The position numbers and the translations under genes were made by a program. From NCBI GenBank assembly GCA_023554245.1, contig JAMJQL010000025.1, positions 1 to 34,779 of the forward strand: DNA of 34,779 nt. The letters are read 5' to 3'. This document shows positions 17,652 through 26,448 of this stretch, in pieces. Numbering within the stretch: the first letter of the stretch is position 1; each line of letters starts with the position of its first letter. The notes under the pieces are model-generated. The model was not told the origin of the DNA, did not search any database, and saw only the letters and a program-made list of their open reading frames with translations. This DNA is from Gemmatimonadota bacterium (GTDB taxonomy: Bacteria; Gemmatimonadota; Gemmatimonadetes; Palauibacterales; Palauibacteraceae).

Positions 17652-19179
17652 TTGCCTCAAGGCCCATGACCCAGCTCTGCAGTTGCCTCTCCCGCTGCAG
17701 TTGCCTCGAAGCCGCTTCTGCCTCGGCGCGAGTAGCGAACGGTCCAACCAGGCCGCGGTACCAGGTTTCGCCGGCCTCGTCGTTGGTCACCTGTACCTGG
17801 ACCGGGTAGCCTGCCGTCTGGAGGTCGGCCACGAGTGCCTCGATTCCGTCACGTTGTCGCGCCGAGCCGACTATCGCGTAGAATCCGGAGGGCACCCCGA
17901 GATCTGCTCCTGCTGCCTCCTGTTCGCCCGGAGACTCCGTGGCCCCCGCGGCACCGGCCACCGGCTCGGTTCGTTCGCCTGCAGGGGGAGCTGCGCGCCC
18001 CGGCGCGCCTGCAATCGGTTGATCAGAGATTTCGGCGGCGGTCACTCGCTCCAGGGGTGTCCAGCGCAGCGGAACCCACACCGCACCGTCCGGGGCCACG
18101 AGCGGCTCGCCCTCGATCTGACCGTCGGCGCCCGCCAGTACGACGCCGGCTCCCGACTTCGAGAGGACCCGGCCGTCGGGAAGTCCGATTGGAAGGTCAG
18201 CTTCCCACGACCCTGCGATCGGCACCTTCGCTCCAGTATTCAGGTCCACCTTCGTGATCCCGTCTCCGTCGAACGCCAGCAGGAATTCCCCGAACAGGCT
18301 GGGACGGAGTTCCACGGGCGCACGGTCTGTGCTGGTCAGGAGCCTCGAGGTGAACGAGAAGCGGTTGACGACCGCGATCCCGGGAGGGTCGGCGAGTCCG
18401 ACGTAGAGCTGATGGGAGGAGGGCGAAGCGGACAGCGCGCTGATCCTACCCCCGAGGCGGACCTCGCCTGCGGTTTCGGGCGGATCGATCGTCAGAACAC
18501 GCAGGGAGCGATCGTCCTCGGAATCCACGAATGCGAGGCGGCGGCCCCACGCGGTGATCAGTCCCGGCCCCCGGATCGGTACCGAAACTCGTGCCGAAGG
18601 CTCCTCTGCACCCTGAGGAACCAGCCAGAGCTCGGGTCCCGGAACGAGAACCGCGACTCCGTCATGCACCGCACCGGCCCACTCGAGTTCGCCCGCGACT
18701 TCGTAGCGCCACGCGCGGTCGGGGAAGACCGCGAGGATTCTGCCGCTGTTCGGATCGACGAATGCACCGCCCTGATCGGATTCGACCCACGTAACGGTTT
18801 CGCTGTCCACCCGATCCAACCGGGTGACCGTCCCCGTCCCGGGCTCGTAGCGCGAGATGTCCCCACTCGAAGCCCGCAGCACCACGTATCCGGGGCCCAG
18901 CGCATGCGCCTCTTCGAAGGCCGGCAATCCTTCCGCGCTTTCCCAGGGAGTGTCCCGAACGTTTCTCAGCGGACGCCACGTCGCTTCGCCACCGTCGGGA
19001 TCGAGAACCAGGATCCCGACCTCGTCGATCGTCGAGCCGACGACCAGCTCCGTTCCATGCAGTTCGCCGTCGGACTCGGAGGGTTCGTCCACCGGTGTCG
19101 ACCCTCCGCCGCAGGACACGGCGGACAGCAACGTGACGATCGGGAGAACTCCTCGGATGTCTTTACGTAGTCGCGTCAA
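17644..19179 (-). CDS. Lipoprotein with beta-propeller-like region and C-terminal SPOR domain
   Basis: The protein has 511 residues from TTG at 19177-19179, which has AGGGG eight bases upstream. The N-terminus is a lipoprotein signal (TRLRKDIRGVLPIVTLLSAV then Ser22-Cys23), giving an acylated Cys followed by a Gly/Ser/acidic spacer. Residues about 50-390 show short repeated strand patterns like a seven-bladed propeller (for example SGDISRYEPGTGTVTRLD and GDGITKVDLNTGAKVPIAG), without a named family. A Pro/Ala/Glu-rich linker leads to a C-terminal SPOR domain at about 435-511 (GFYAIVGSARQRDGIEALV ... WYRGLVGPFATRAEAEAA). It is probably anchored in a membrane facing the periplasm and binding peptidoglycan. 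It overlaps the next SPOR gene by 8 bp. Starts further upstream would only place extra residues before the signal sequence. Confidence 0.75.
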   Translation of the reverse strand: MTRLRKDIRGVLPIVTLLSAVSCGGGSTPVDEPSESDGELHGTELVVGSTIDEVGILVLDPDGGEATWRPLRNVRDTPWESAEGLPAFEEAHALGPGYVVLRASSGDISRYEPGTGTVTRLDRVDSETVTWVESDQGGAFVDPNSGRILAVFPDRAWRYEVAGELEWAGAVHDGVAVLVPGPELWLVPQGAEEPSARVSVPIRGPGLITAWGRRLAFVDSEDDRSLRVLTIDPPETAGEVRLGGRISALSASPSSHQLYVGLADPPGIAVVNRFSFTSRLLTSTDRAPVELRPSLFGEFLLAFDGDGITKVDLNTGAKVPIAGSWEADLPIGLPDGRVLSKSGAGVVLAGADGQIEGEPLVAPDGAVWVPLRWTPLERVTAAEISDQPIAGAPGRAAPPAGERTEPVAGAAGATESPGEQEAAGADLGVPSGFYAIVGSARQRDGIEALVADLQTAGYPVQVQVTNDEAGETWYRGLVGPFATRAEAEAASRQLQRERQLQSWVMGLEANG

Positions 19180-19290
19180 GTGAGGTGCCCCTGGTGATTC
19201 GCGTCGGGCCGGGCCGGCCACCCCCGGTCAGCCGCGGCAAACTGGCCCGTGTCACGGTAAGCCGCAAGAAAGGACTGGCCGACCGGCGTT

Positions 19291-19307
19291 GGCGGGTCAG
19301 ATCCGCC
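19291..19307 (-). terminator. Weak stem-loop after the outer membrane protein gene
   Basis: GGCGG at 19291-19295 pairs with CCGCC at 19303-19307 around a 7-base loop, five bases beyond the stop codon at 19312. There is no U-rich tail, so an intrinsic terminator is doubtful. It could slow or protect RNA ends in the 132-bp gap before the lipoprotein gene. The rest of that gap (19180-19311) shows nothing else I can name. Confidence 0.25.
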
Positions 19308-19311
19308 GGGC

Positions 19312-22300
19312 TCAGAATATGGGGCCGAGCGAGAGGGACCAGATGCCCCGACCGAATCGCGATCCCCGCCCTGGTGCCATCGCCCAGTCGAGCCTGAGAA
19401 TCGCGAAGAAGAGATTGGCACGGATTCCGACCCCGTAGCTGGCGAGCGGCGCCCGATACAGCACGATGTCCTGTCCCTCGTCCCTCTTCAGGGTCGGCTG
19501 CGAGAACCCGGGGGTCCAGGCGAAGCCGACGTCGAAGAAGAACGCCGCATCCACCGGGGGAAAATTGAGTGGCAGCCACGCATCTTTGAGCGGGTTGAGG
19601 ACCGGGAATCGTAACTCCGAATTCACGAGGAACACGCTCGATCCGATCAGTTGTTCCTGGGCCGGGCAGAAGAAATCGAACGCCGTCTGCGACTTCGAGA
19701 GTTCGCACTCGAGCGCACCATACGACCCTACATCGTAGCCGCGTAGATAGTACGGGCCGCCCCACGCCAGCTCGAACTCGCGAGCGTCCTCCTGGCTGGA
19801 GGTACTGAACCGGTTGAACGACAGAAGGCGCTGCGCCAGCAGAACCGGGCCGACGACCGGCGTGTAGTGCCGCATGTCCGCGACGACGTCGGCCATGTTC
19901 AGGTCGCCGAGCGAGGTGGAGACTCCGAATAGAATACGTCGCCCGCCGAGCGGTCCTGTAAAACCACCCAATGAGTTGTCGAACAGGTAGTTGATCGACG
20001 GCTTGACGAATGCCCGCGTCGGCCCATCGAGAGTGAACGAGAAGCTGTCGTTGTTTTCCAGCACCAGCCCCCGGAGGACCAGGTCCGTCTCGATGCTCGA
20101 TGCCTCGATACCGAAGTCCACTCTCGAAAAGGTGCTGAACGGATACTGGGCAGAGATTCCGACCGATCGGAACTGGTCTCGCTGGAACTGGTCATATTCT
20201 CCGATCTGCCCCGGCCGGCCCGGCACTTCCCCGAAGCGCCGGCCCAGATATCTGTAGAACGGATACTGCTGGGCAGACACCCCGAAATTCAGCCGATTCT
20301 TCAGATAAGTGTACTGGGCCAGGAACTGGGCATTGTCGAACGAGCCCTGTATGGCTCCTCCGATCACCATGTTGTGGTTGCCCAGCATGTCCGACAGGGC
20401 AATGTACGATCCGCCGTAGATGCCGCCCCCGTAGAACCCGCCCACCTGCGCTCCGATCGTCGGCCGTCCTACCACATCGGGGCTCAGACTGACCCGATAG
20501 TCCCGGAGCGCCAGCGTTGCCGTGTCGGGCAGCCCGAGCGAGGCCGAATCGAGAAGCGCCTGAACCGAGAGTCGATCCGGATCGCGAAGTGCTGCCAGCG
20601 CCTCCGGGTCCTCGCCGTAGTCGGAACGCCGGAATCCCTCTTCGGTGAGATAGAAGGAACGCGGCTCGCCTTCGGCGTCCTCGGCTTCCGTCAGGACGAC
20701 GGCGCGAGTCTCCACCACCCGCTCGCGTCCCACCTGCGCCGCCGCGGTCGATGGCTCCCGTTGGGGACCCGCCTCGAAGGCCACCCGGCGTGGTTCGTCG
20801 ATCGTGTAGATGTTGAATCCGGCCTCTTCGAAATAAGAGAAGGCGATCCGGTCGCGGTCGCGCGCCCAAGTCAAACCGGGACTCGTGAGCAGCGCTCCTT
20901 CTCCCATGACCCCGGTCATCGCCCGGGTCACCCGGTACGGCCGCGCGGCGTCAGTGCCCTGGATGTAAAGGTCGAACAGTCCTTCACGGGTCGAGAGATA
21001 GGCAATGTCCCGTCCATCGGGCGACCAGGCCGGGTTGATCGACAGGCCTCCTTCCTGCCCCTCGAGCAATCGCTGTTCGCGCGTCTCGAGATCCATCGTC
21101 GCGATGCGAAGCGGGCCGAATACGAGCTGCTCGAGATCGGTCTCCGGCGTTCGATCGGTCGTGTAGGCGAGAGTTCTTCCGTCAGGCGACCAGGCCGGGT
21201 GCAACTGCGCGTACCGATCGGCCGTGAGACGATCGATGGCGCCGGTGTCCAGCTCCCAGATGTACAGATCGCTGATTCCCCCGAGCAGGCCCGTGAACAC
21301 GATTCTACTGCCGTCCGGCGACCAGTCCGGACTCTGCACGCCATTCAGTTCGGGCGTCCAGCGTCTTTCGATCTCGCCCGACCTGACATCGATGACGTGG
21401 ATCGCGTCTCGCCCCCCTGACTTGGCCACGAAGGCCAATCTTTCGCCGTCCGGGGCCCATGATGCCGAAGAAGTCAGATATCGGAGGCTCTCGAAGCTAC
21501 CGCTGCGCGCCGACTTCACGAGTGTGCGTGTCGGTTCTCCGGTAGCTGCGTCTGCCAGATACAGGTCGTAGAAGCTGTACAGGTCGTGGCCCTGGTCCGA
21601 CAGGTAAACGATCTCCTCCCCGTCGGGCGACAACGCGGGGGCGATGAATGTCGGTGACTTGCTGCGGCCTGCCGGAAAGGAATGAGAGGTGATCTTCTTC
21701 GCGATACGTCGAATCTCGCCAGCCTCTGAAATTCGCGGCAGATACGCGGCCCGCACCGCTTCGTGCCATTCTCGCGAAAGTTGCTTCAGATCTACTCCGA
21801 GAGTTCGCTCGAAGGCACGGTCGGGGCCCATGGCGGCGGAACGCTTCAGGAGCAGGCCGATTGTCTCGTCGCCCCATTTCGTGCCGATGTAGTTCCAGAG
21901 CGACTGCCCGAACCGGTAGCTCAGGAAGTCGTTGAATCTCTCCATCTCATCGATCGTCCGCAGGTACCCGGAAAGGGAGGCGTCGCGCAGCCATGCTACG
22001 GTCTTGGCATCGATCTCACCCACGGAGAGGTATTCCGCCATTCCCTCCATGAACCAGAGACTCGGAATAAATGCGAAGGGTGATGCCGTCGCCTGCACGG
22101 CATTCCGTTTCAGAATGTCGAACTGGAATGAGTGCACGAGCTCGTGTCCCAATACGTGCTCGAACTCTGCATAGGAGCCCGTGAGCGGAAGCAGCACGCG
22201 GTCCTTCAGCGACTCCGTCACACCGCCGGTCGATTCATCGATGTGGCCGCCGAGGACGTTCGTCTGCTGAAAGTCTGACTGAGATGCGTACAGGATGATC

Positions 22301-22560
22301 GGCTTGCGGTCCTGGAAGTCGTGATCGAGCAGCCGGCTCAGTCGACCGTAGATCCGTTCGGCCATTCTGGCTGCATCGAGTGCCGCTTCCCGCTCCTCTT
22401 CATAGAAGAAGACATCGAAGTGGGTGGTCTGTATGATGCGGAATTCGCGAGGCTGGTACTGCACCTTGTTCGGGCCGACCTGTGCGTATGCCGGCGTTGC
22501 CAGCGCGACACCCAGCAGGGCTGTGGCGATGGAGGTCAGTCGTCGGGGCGCCCTGAACAC
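19312..22560 (-). CDS. Outer membrane mosaic protein: HExxH protease-like domain, TolB propeller, Omp85-type barrel
   Basis: The protein has 1082 residues. A signal peptide ends at about 26 (ALATPAYA). Residues about 40-290 form a gluzincin-like domain with HELVH at 139-143 and MEGMAEYLS at 171-179, where Glu172 or Glu176 can be the third zinc ligand (Peptidase_MA-like). Five TolB/WD40-like blades follow at about 300-600 (ALSPDGEEIVYLSD, SWAPDGERLAFVAK, DWSPDGSRIVFTG, AWSPDGRTLAYTT, AWSPDGRDIAYLS). The C-terminal third, from about 720, is rich in alternating aromatic strands like the Omp85/bacterial surface antigen barrel and ends in LSLGPIF with terminal Phe. The start is GTG at 22558-22560, downstream of an AGGAGG-containing leader. 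The combination suggests a surface or periplasmic peptidase tethered to a barrel; substrate and transport function are unknown. Confidence 0.82.
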   Translation of the reverse strand: MFRAPRRLTSIATALLGVALATPAYAQVGPNKVQYQPREFRIIQTTHFDVFFYEEEREAALDAARMAERIYGRLSRLLDHDFQDRKPIILYASQSDFQQTNVLGGHIDESTGGVTESLKDRVLLPLTGSYAEFEHVLGHELVHSFQFDILKRNAVQATASPFAFIPSLWFMEGMAEYLSVGEIDAKTVAWLRDASLSGYLRTIDEMERFNDFLSYRFGQSLWNYIGTKWGDETIGLLLKRSAAMGPDRAFERTLGVDLKQLSREWHEAVRAAYLPRISEAGEIRRIAKKITSHSFPAGRSKSPTFIAPALSPDGEEIVYLSDQGHDLYSFYDLYLADAATGEPTRTLVKSARSGSFESLRYLTSSASWAPDGERLAFVAKSGGRDAIHVIDVRSGEIERRWTPELNGVQSPDWSPDGSRIVFTGLLGGISDLYIWELDTGAIDRLTADRYAQLHPAWSPDGRTLAYTTDRTPETDLEQLVFGPLRIATMDLETREQRLLEGQEGGLSINPAWSPDGRDIAYLSTREGLFDLYIQGTDAARPYRVTRAMTGVMGEGALLTSPGLTWARDRDRIAFSYFEEAGFNIYTIDEPRRVAFEAGPQREPSTAAAQVGRERVVETRAVVLTEAEDAEGEPRSFYLTEEGFRRSDYGEDPEALAALRDPDRLSVQALLDSASLGLPDTATLALRDYRVSLSPDVVGRPTIGAQVGGFYGGGIYGGSYIALSDMLGNHNMVIGGAIQGSFDNAQFLAQYTYLKNRLNFGVSAQQYPFYRYLGRRFGEVPGRPGQIGEYDQFQRDQFRSVGISAQYPFSTFSRVDFGIEASSIETDLVLRGLVLENNDSFSFTLDGPTRAFVKPSINYLFDNSLGGFTGPLGGRRILFGVSTSLGDLNMADVVADMRHYTPVVGPVLLAQRLLSFNRFSTSSQEDAREFELAWGGPYYLRGYDVGSYGALECELSKSQTAFDFFCPAQEQLIGSSVFLVNSELRFPVLNPLKDAWLPLNFPPVDAAFFFDVGFAWTPGFSQPTLKRDEGQDIVLYRAPLASYGVGIRANLFFAILRLDWAMAPGRGSRFGRGIWSLSLGPIF

Positions 22561-22567
22561 GCCGATC

Positions 22568-22954
22568 CTATTCCTCCTGCGGTGCGTCCGTGATCGTGGT
22601 AGCCGGTGCGTCTCCCCAGAGCTCCTCGAGACGGTAGAATTCCCTCACCCGAGGCTGAAAGATGTGGACGACCACATCGATGAAGTCCAGCAGGATCCAT
22701 GCAGCGGACCCCTTCCCCTCAACGCCCGAAGGCCGCTCTCCATGACGTTTTGCCCGCTCGAGGACGTTGTCGGCAATGGCTCGCGAGTGCGTGTCCGAGT
22801 CGCCCGAAGCGATCAGGAACCAGTCGGTAGCGTCAGACAATTCGCGAAGGTCGAGCAAGACCGGGTGTCGGGCGTTTCGCTCGAGCACCGCATCGATGAT
22901 CACGTCGAGGCCCTCTGGCAGGGCCGCGTCCTTCTGACCGTTCTGAATTACCAT
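22568..22954 (-). CDS. rsfS: Ribosomal silencing factor RsfS (Iojap)
   Basis: RsfS binds ribosomal protein L14 and blocks subunit joining when nutrients are scarce. The 128-residue protein has the Iojap core: DVIIDAVLERNARHPVLLDL, ATDWFLIASGDSDTHSRAIA, and the DFIDVVVHIFQPRVREFYRL block containing the conserved HxFxxxxRxFYxLE pattern. The frame is open to 23023, but ATG at 22952-22954 with AAAGGAG four bases upstream gives the normal length and N-terminus. The C-terminal LEELWGDAP is typical. It sits 41 bp after the DAK2-DegV gene and 7 bp before the outer membrane protein gene. Confidence 0.95.
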   Translation of the reverse strand: MVIQNGQKDAALPEGLDVIIDAVLERNARHPVLLDLRELSDATDWFLIASGDSDTHSRAIADNVLERAKRHGERPSGVEGKGSAAWILLDFIDVVVHIFQPRVREFYRLEELWGDAPATTITDAPQEE

Positions 22955-22995
22955 CTCGCTCCTTTTCCATGCCCGCCTCGCACGCTCCTGCGATC

Positions 22996-24795
22996 TCAGT
23001 CTTCGATCTGATACGCCAGGCACCAGGCTCCCGGTCCGGTGTGAACTCCGAGAGCCGCCGTAGCGGGTCCACTGAGAATCTCCAGCGGCTCGTACCTGCG
23101 TTCCAACTCCTCGACGACGTGGTGCAACCAGTCCTCCGCCGCGAAGTGCGCAACGCCGAACCGGTAGCGCACGGCACTGATCAGGCGTTCGTCCAGCAGA
23201 TCGAACACCTTGTCCAGCACCGCCTCCATTCCTCTCGCCCGGCCGAGGGCGGTCAGCCGGCCGCCGTCGGAAAGTGAGAGAATCGGCTTCAGGTCCAGCA
23301 GCCCGCCGAGAAATGCCTTGGCCCGTCCGACCCTGCCCGAACGAAGCAGGTATTCCAGCGTGGCCACCGAGATGAAGATATTCGACTGATCCCTGATCCT
23401 CTCGAGCTCCCGCGCAACTTCGTGGAGTTCCATCCCCTCATCGAGCAACTCGACGGCCCGGACGGCCAGGAGACCCGTACCGAAGGACCCGGAGTGGGAA
23501 TCGACGGCCAGTCCGTCCACTTGCGGCATTGAGCGCAGGGACGCCGCGCCCGTGCTGTATGTGCCCGAGATCTGCGAGCTGATGTAGATCCCGAGAACTC
23601 CCTCAGCTCCCTGATCGATACCGCGACGATATGCCTCGGTGAACGCTGCCGGCGATGGCTGCGAAGTCGTCACCGGCGCATCCGAATCCGCTTCGTGCAC
23701 GAGCTCGTAAAGGCGTGCGGCGTCGATGTCCACTCCATCACGATACGTCGTATCGCCGATCGTGACCTGCAGCGGCACAACCGATACTCCGTGGCGCTCG
23801 GACCACTCCCGCGGGAGGTCGGCTGCCGAGTCCACGACGACAGATATGTGCCTGGAAGTCCCCGACAACAGAGTGTCTTCTACGCGCTCCGAGACGATCT
23901 CGCCGAACCGGGACAGCACGGCGACCACCTCTTGAGGCTCATCCGCATGAATGTGGACCTTCGCCAGATCCCCCGAACGAAGCACGATCGTCGACGTACC
24001 GAGGTCGTGAATCGCGGCGCGAATCTCCTTCTCTGGAGCGAGACTCGATGCTCGGATCGCGATCTGCGTGCAGAACCTGCCCTCGTCGGCTCCGACTCCG
24101 GCCTCGCGAGCATGGTAGAGCGACTTCTCGCTGACATCGGTCTCGATCGCCTCGGTCTCCATGCCCCCTTCGATGAACTGCATCACGCCATCGAAGAAGC
24201 TGACGAATCCCTTGGCCCCGGCATCGACGACGCCTGCGTTCCGCAGCGCTTCCAGCATCTCGCGCGTACGGGCCAGCGACCGCTCCGCCGCCACCTGCAT
24301 GTCCCCGAGCCAGTAGTAGATGTCGCCGGTACCGGCCGAGGCGCGGCGACGAGCCTCGCTCGCCATCTCCCTCGCCACGGTGATGATCGTTCCCTCCCGG
24401 GGATTCTCGAGGACCGACTCGAGCGAGAGCGAAGCACCCGATATCGCCTCCGCAAGCTCGAGAGATCCGAGGCGGTCCTTGCCTCGCACCAGGTCGGCGA
24501 AGGAAAGCAGGAATCGAGAAAAGAGCATCCCGGAATTACCTCGGGCGCCCATAACGCTGGCCTCGGCAGCCGAATCCGCTACCTCGCTCACCGACCTGGT
24601 GTCGAGGGGATGGACGACCTCGGCGATCGACGCGAGGGTGAGCGCGAGGTTCGTACCGGTGTCTCCGTCGGGAACCGGAAAAACGTTGATCCGGTCCAGT
24701 TCCTCACGGTCACCCGTCACATGCCGCACCCCCGCGAGAATGGCCCGCCTCAGTCGGCGTCCATCCACGTAGGAGATCCGTTGCGGGCGCTTCAC
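22996..24795 (-). CDS. DAK2 (FakA-like) kinase fused to DegV (FakB-like) fatty-acid-binding protein
   Basis: This 599-residue single frame joins two partners normally made separately. Residues 1-205 form a DhaL/DAK2 kinase domain: NVFPVPDGDTGTN at 37-49 with the Mg-binding aspartates, GARGNSG at 83-89, and DAGAKGF at 191-197. Residues about 225-310 match the FakA middle domain (GRFCTQIAIRAS, AKVHIHADEPQEV). Residues 317-599 form a DegV/FakB lipid-binding domain: VVVDSAADLP, TTSQPSPAAF, ISSQISGTYSTG, GRVGRAKAFLGGLL and GVHTGPGAWCLAYQ. In Firmicutes, FakA phosphorylates fatty acid held by FakB, feeding exogenous fatty acid into phospholipid synthesis. A fusion would keep donor and carrier together. 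The start is GTG at 24793-24795, with GGAG six bases upstream. Confidence 0.88.
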   Translation of the reverse strand: MKRPQRISYVDGRRLRRAILAGVRHVTGDREELDRINVFPVPDGDTGTNLALTLASIAEVVHPLDTRSVSEVADSAAEASVMGARGNSGMLFSRFLLSFADLVRGKDRLGSLELAEAISGASLSLESVLENPREGTIITVAREMASEARRRASAGTGDIYYWLGDMQVAAERSLARTREMLEALRNAGVVDAGAKGFVSFFDGVMQFIEGGMETEAIETDVSEKSLYHAREAGVGADEGRFCTQIAIRASSLAPEKEIRAAIHDLGTSTIVLRSGDLAKVHIHADEPQEVVAVLSRFGEIVSERVEDTLLSGTSRHISVVVDSAADLPREWSERHGVSVVPLQVTIGDTTYRDGVDIDAARLYELVHEADSDAPVTTSQPSPAAFTEAYRRGIDQGAEGVLGIYISSQISGTYSTGAASLRSMPQVDGLAVDSHSGSFGTGLLAVRAVELLDEGMELHEVARELERIRDQSNIFISVATLEYLLRSGRVGRAKAFLGGLLDLKPILSLSDGGRLTALGRARGMEAVLDKVFDLLDERLISAVRYRFGVAHFAAEDWLHHVVEELERRYEPLEILSGPATAALGVHTGPGAWCLAYQIED

Positions 24796-24884
24796 GCTGC
24801 GCTCCGCCGCGTGGAGACGGTCAGCACGCTCTCAGGCGCTGTCACCTGCCCACTCCTCCGATTCCGAATTCCGGGGCGGCCGGA

Positions 24885-24904
24885 CGCGGCTTCGCGAAGC
24901 CGTG
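24885..24904 (-). terminator. GC-rich hairpin downstream of rplI
   Basis: CGGCTTCG/CGAAGCCG forms a perfect 16-base palindrome (24887-24902), extended by a G-U and a C-G pair. It starts 17 bases after the rplI stop. A second short palindrome, CGACATGTCG (24908-24917), lies between. There is no U-run, so it may be a weak or Rho-assisted terminator, or an RNA processing/stability element between rplI and the DAK2-DegV gene. Confidence 0.35.
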
Positions 24905-24918
24905 CCCGACATGTCGAG

Positions 24919-25368
24919 TCATTCCTCGGCGATGACCCAGACGCTGACTTCAGGCTGCACGTCGGCATGTAGCCGGATCGGGACCTTATAGACCCCGAGC
25001 TGCTTGATCGGCTCATCGAGGCGAATGATGTGACGATCGATCTCGATTCCCTGCTCGGCGAGGCCGGACGCGATGTCGGACGAGGTGACCGACCCGAAAA
25101 GCCGGCCTTCCTCTCCCGCCTTCACCTTCAGGGACACCGACACGCCCTCCAGCCTCTCGGCAGACTTCTCCGCCCGCTCACGATCCCGCAACGAGCGGCT
25201 CACGAGGTGATCGCGCTCCTCTTCGTGACGCTTGAGGTTCGCCGGCGTCGCCTCGTACGCGAACCCCTGCGGGAGAAGGTAGTTCCGGGCGTATCCGGCC
25301 TTCACATCCACGATGTCACCCGTATCTCCGAGATTCTCGATGTCCTGCCGCAGAATGATCCGAACCAT
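24919..25368 (-). CDS. rplI: 50S ribosomal protein L9
   Basis: The 149-residue protein has the L9 N-terminal signature (RIILRQDIENLGDTGDIVDV then KAGYARNYLLPQGFA), a long connecting helix, and the C-terminal domain (GRLFGSVTSSDIA ... EIDRHIIRLDEPIKQLG). The ATG at 25366-25368 has GGAG four bases upstream. The open frame continues to 25623, but the extra residues have no L9 character and are a shadow. It follows the DUF2232-like membrane gene, as in the common rpsF-rpsR-(membrane gene)-rplI order. Confidence 0.97.
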   Translation of the reverse strand: MVRIILRQDIENLGDTGDIVDVKAGYARNYLLPQGFAYEATPANLKRHEEERDHLVSRSLRDRERAEKSAERLEGVSVSLKVKAGEEGRLFGSVTSSDIASGLAEQGIEIDRHIIRLDEPIKQLGVYKVPIRLHADVQPEVSVWVIAEE

Positions 25369-25445
25369 GAGTCTCCGTCCTTCGATGATCTGATAATCAG
25401 TTCTCCCGACCGCGGCGAAGTCGCTCCGTCCAGCGGGTCGGTTCG

Positions 25446-26411
25446 TCAATAGCTCCCGGGTCCGCTCGCCGCCCTGTCCCGAAGCTTCTCGCGTACGTGC
25501 AGCCAGGTGTCGCCTATGCCGATCAGCAGCGCCGCTCCTGCCACGAACGGATAAGCCAGTATCATACCGATACCCAGCAGGACCCAGGTCCAGACCGATG
25601 TCGAGGCCGCGGTCAGAATCCACAGCAGGATCGCTCCGCCTCGGGCCAGGAACATCAGCGACATGAACAGTGTCGCGTTCTCACCGAGCCGGAACGCTCC
25701 CGCGCCGAGCGGAAGCACCAGCAGGGCGAGACCGGCCACGAGTAGCCATACGTATCCGTCCCGGAAACCGAAGTCCCGCACCGGAGGCGGTCGATCGACT
25801 CCGTCGCGGCGCCCGGCGAAGTACCAGCAGAGAGCCAGTGCCGCCATCGTGGCCAGGGCCAGCAGCGCCGGGTACACGTCACGCTGGAAACTCGCCCACT
25901 GCTCGATTGCCGCACCGATCGAGTCTCCCATCGTCCCCGACGAGACCTGCGGATCGGCCAGCAACAGCGCATGCGCCATCGTCGCGGCTGCGCGGATTCG
26001 TTCCGCCATCCAACCGTCCATCGAGGCACCGAGATCCGGGCTCGCGAGCGCCGCCACGACCACCAACGCCATAGCGCAGCCTACGGAAGCGAAGCTGCGA
26101 TCCAGGAGCCGCACCGGCGTTCGGCGCGCGGACAGCCCTACGAACAGGCCCCCGGCAATCAGGCACCAGCCTCGAACCATAAGCCAGCCCCCATCCGCTT
26201 CGCCATCGACGGATCGAAAGACCAGCAGCATCAGTACGGCTGCTACCACGACTCCGAACAGGTCTCTGGGCCTGAACGCCACAAGAAGCAGCGCGAAAGG
26301 AATCGCCAGAAGCGGAAACGGGCCGATGGGCGCGATGAGAATCGCGACCGCCAGAAGCGCCAGCATCGGCGCCAGGGTCCCTGCGCTCCGCTCCCGTGCC
26401 GCTCCAGTCAC
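25446..26411 (-). CDS. Multi-pass membrane protein, DUF2232/YybS-like
   Basis: The protein has 321 residues from GTG at 26411, or 332 from TTG at 26444, which lies four bases after the rpsR stop but has no visible ribosome binding site. It is strongly hydrophobic with roughly eight predicted helices: a cluster at the N-terminus, a polar stretch around 140-180, then PPPVRDFGFRDGYVWLLVAGLA and a final set of helices. Position between rpsR and rplI, size and the central RDFGFRDGYVWLL-type motif match the DUF2232 family, which occurs at this place in several phyla and has no settled function. The family call is made by eye. Confidence 0.75.
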   Translation of the reverse strand: MTGAARERSAGTLAPMLALLAVAILIAPIGPFPLLAIPFALLLVAFRPRDLFGVVVAAVLMLLVFRSVDGEADGGWLMVRGWCLIAGGLFVGLSARRTPVRLLDRSFASVGCAMALVVVAALASPDLGASMDGWMAERIRAAATMAHALLLADPQVSSGTMGDSIGAAIEQWASFQRDVYPALLALATMAALALCWYFAGRRDGVDRPPPVRDFGFRDGYVWLLVAGLALLVLPLGAGAFRLGENATLFMSLMFLARGGAILLWILTAASTSVWTWVLLGIGMILAYPFVAGAALLIGIGDTWLHVREKLRDRAASGPGSY

Positions 26412-26448
26412 ATCAGCGACTCGCGTCGGGGGCCGTCGCGTCAATCGT

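Noticed and set aside
17452-19170. A 572-codon plus-strand frame opposite the propeller-SPOR gene
   Set aside because: It has no recognisable domain. The minus-strand frame has a lipobox, propeller and SPOR features, with overlapping neighbours.
25369-25623. N-terminal extension of L9
   Set aside because: The extra 85 codons are Arg/Gly-rich without L9 similarity, whereas the ATG at 25368 has a good ribosome binding site and the exact family start.
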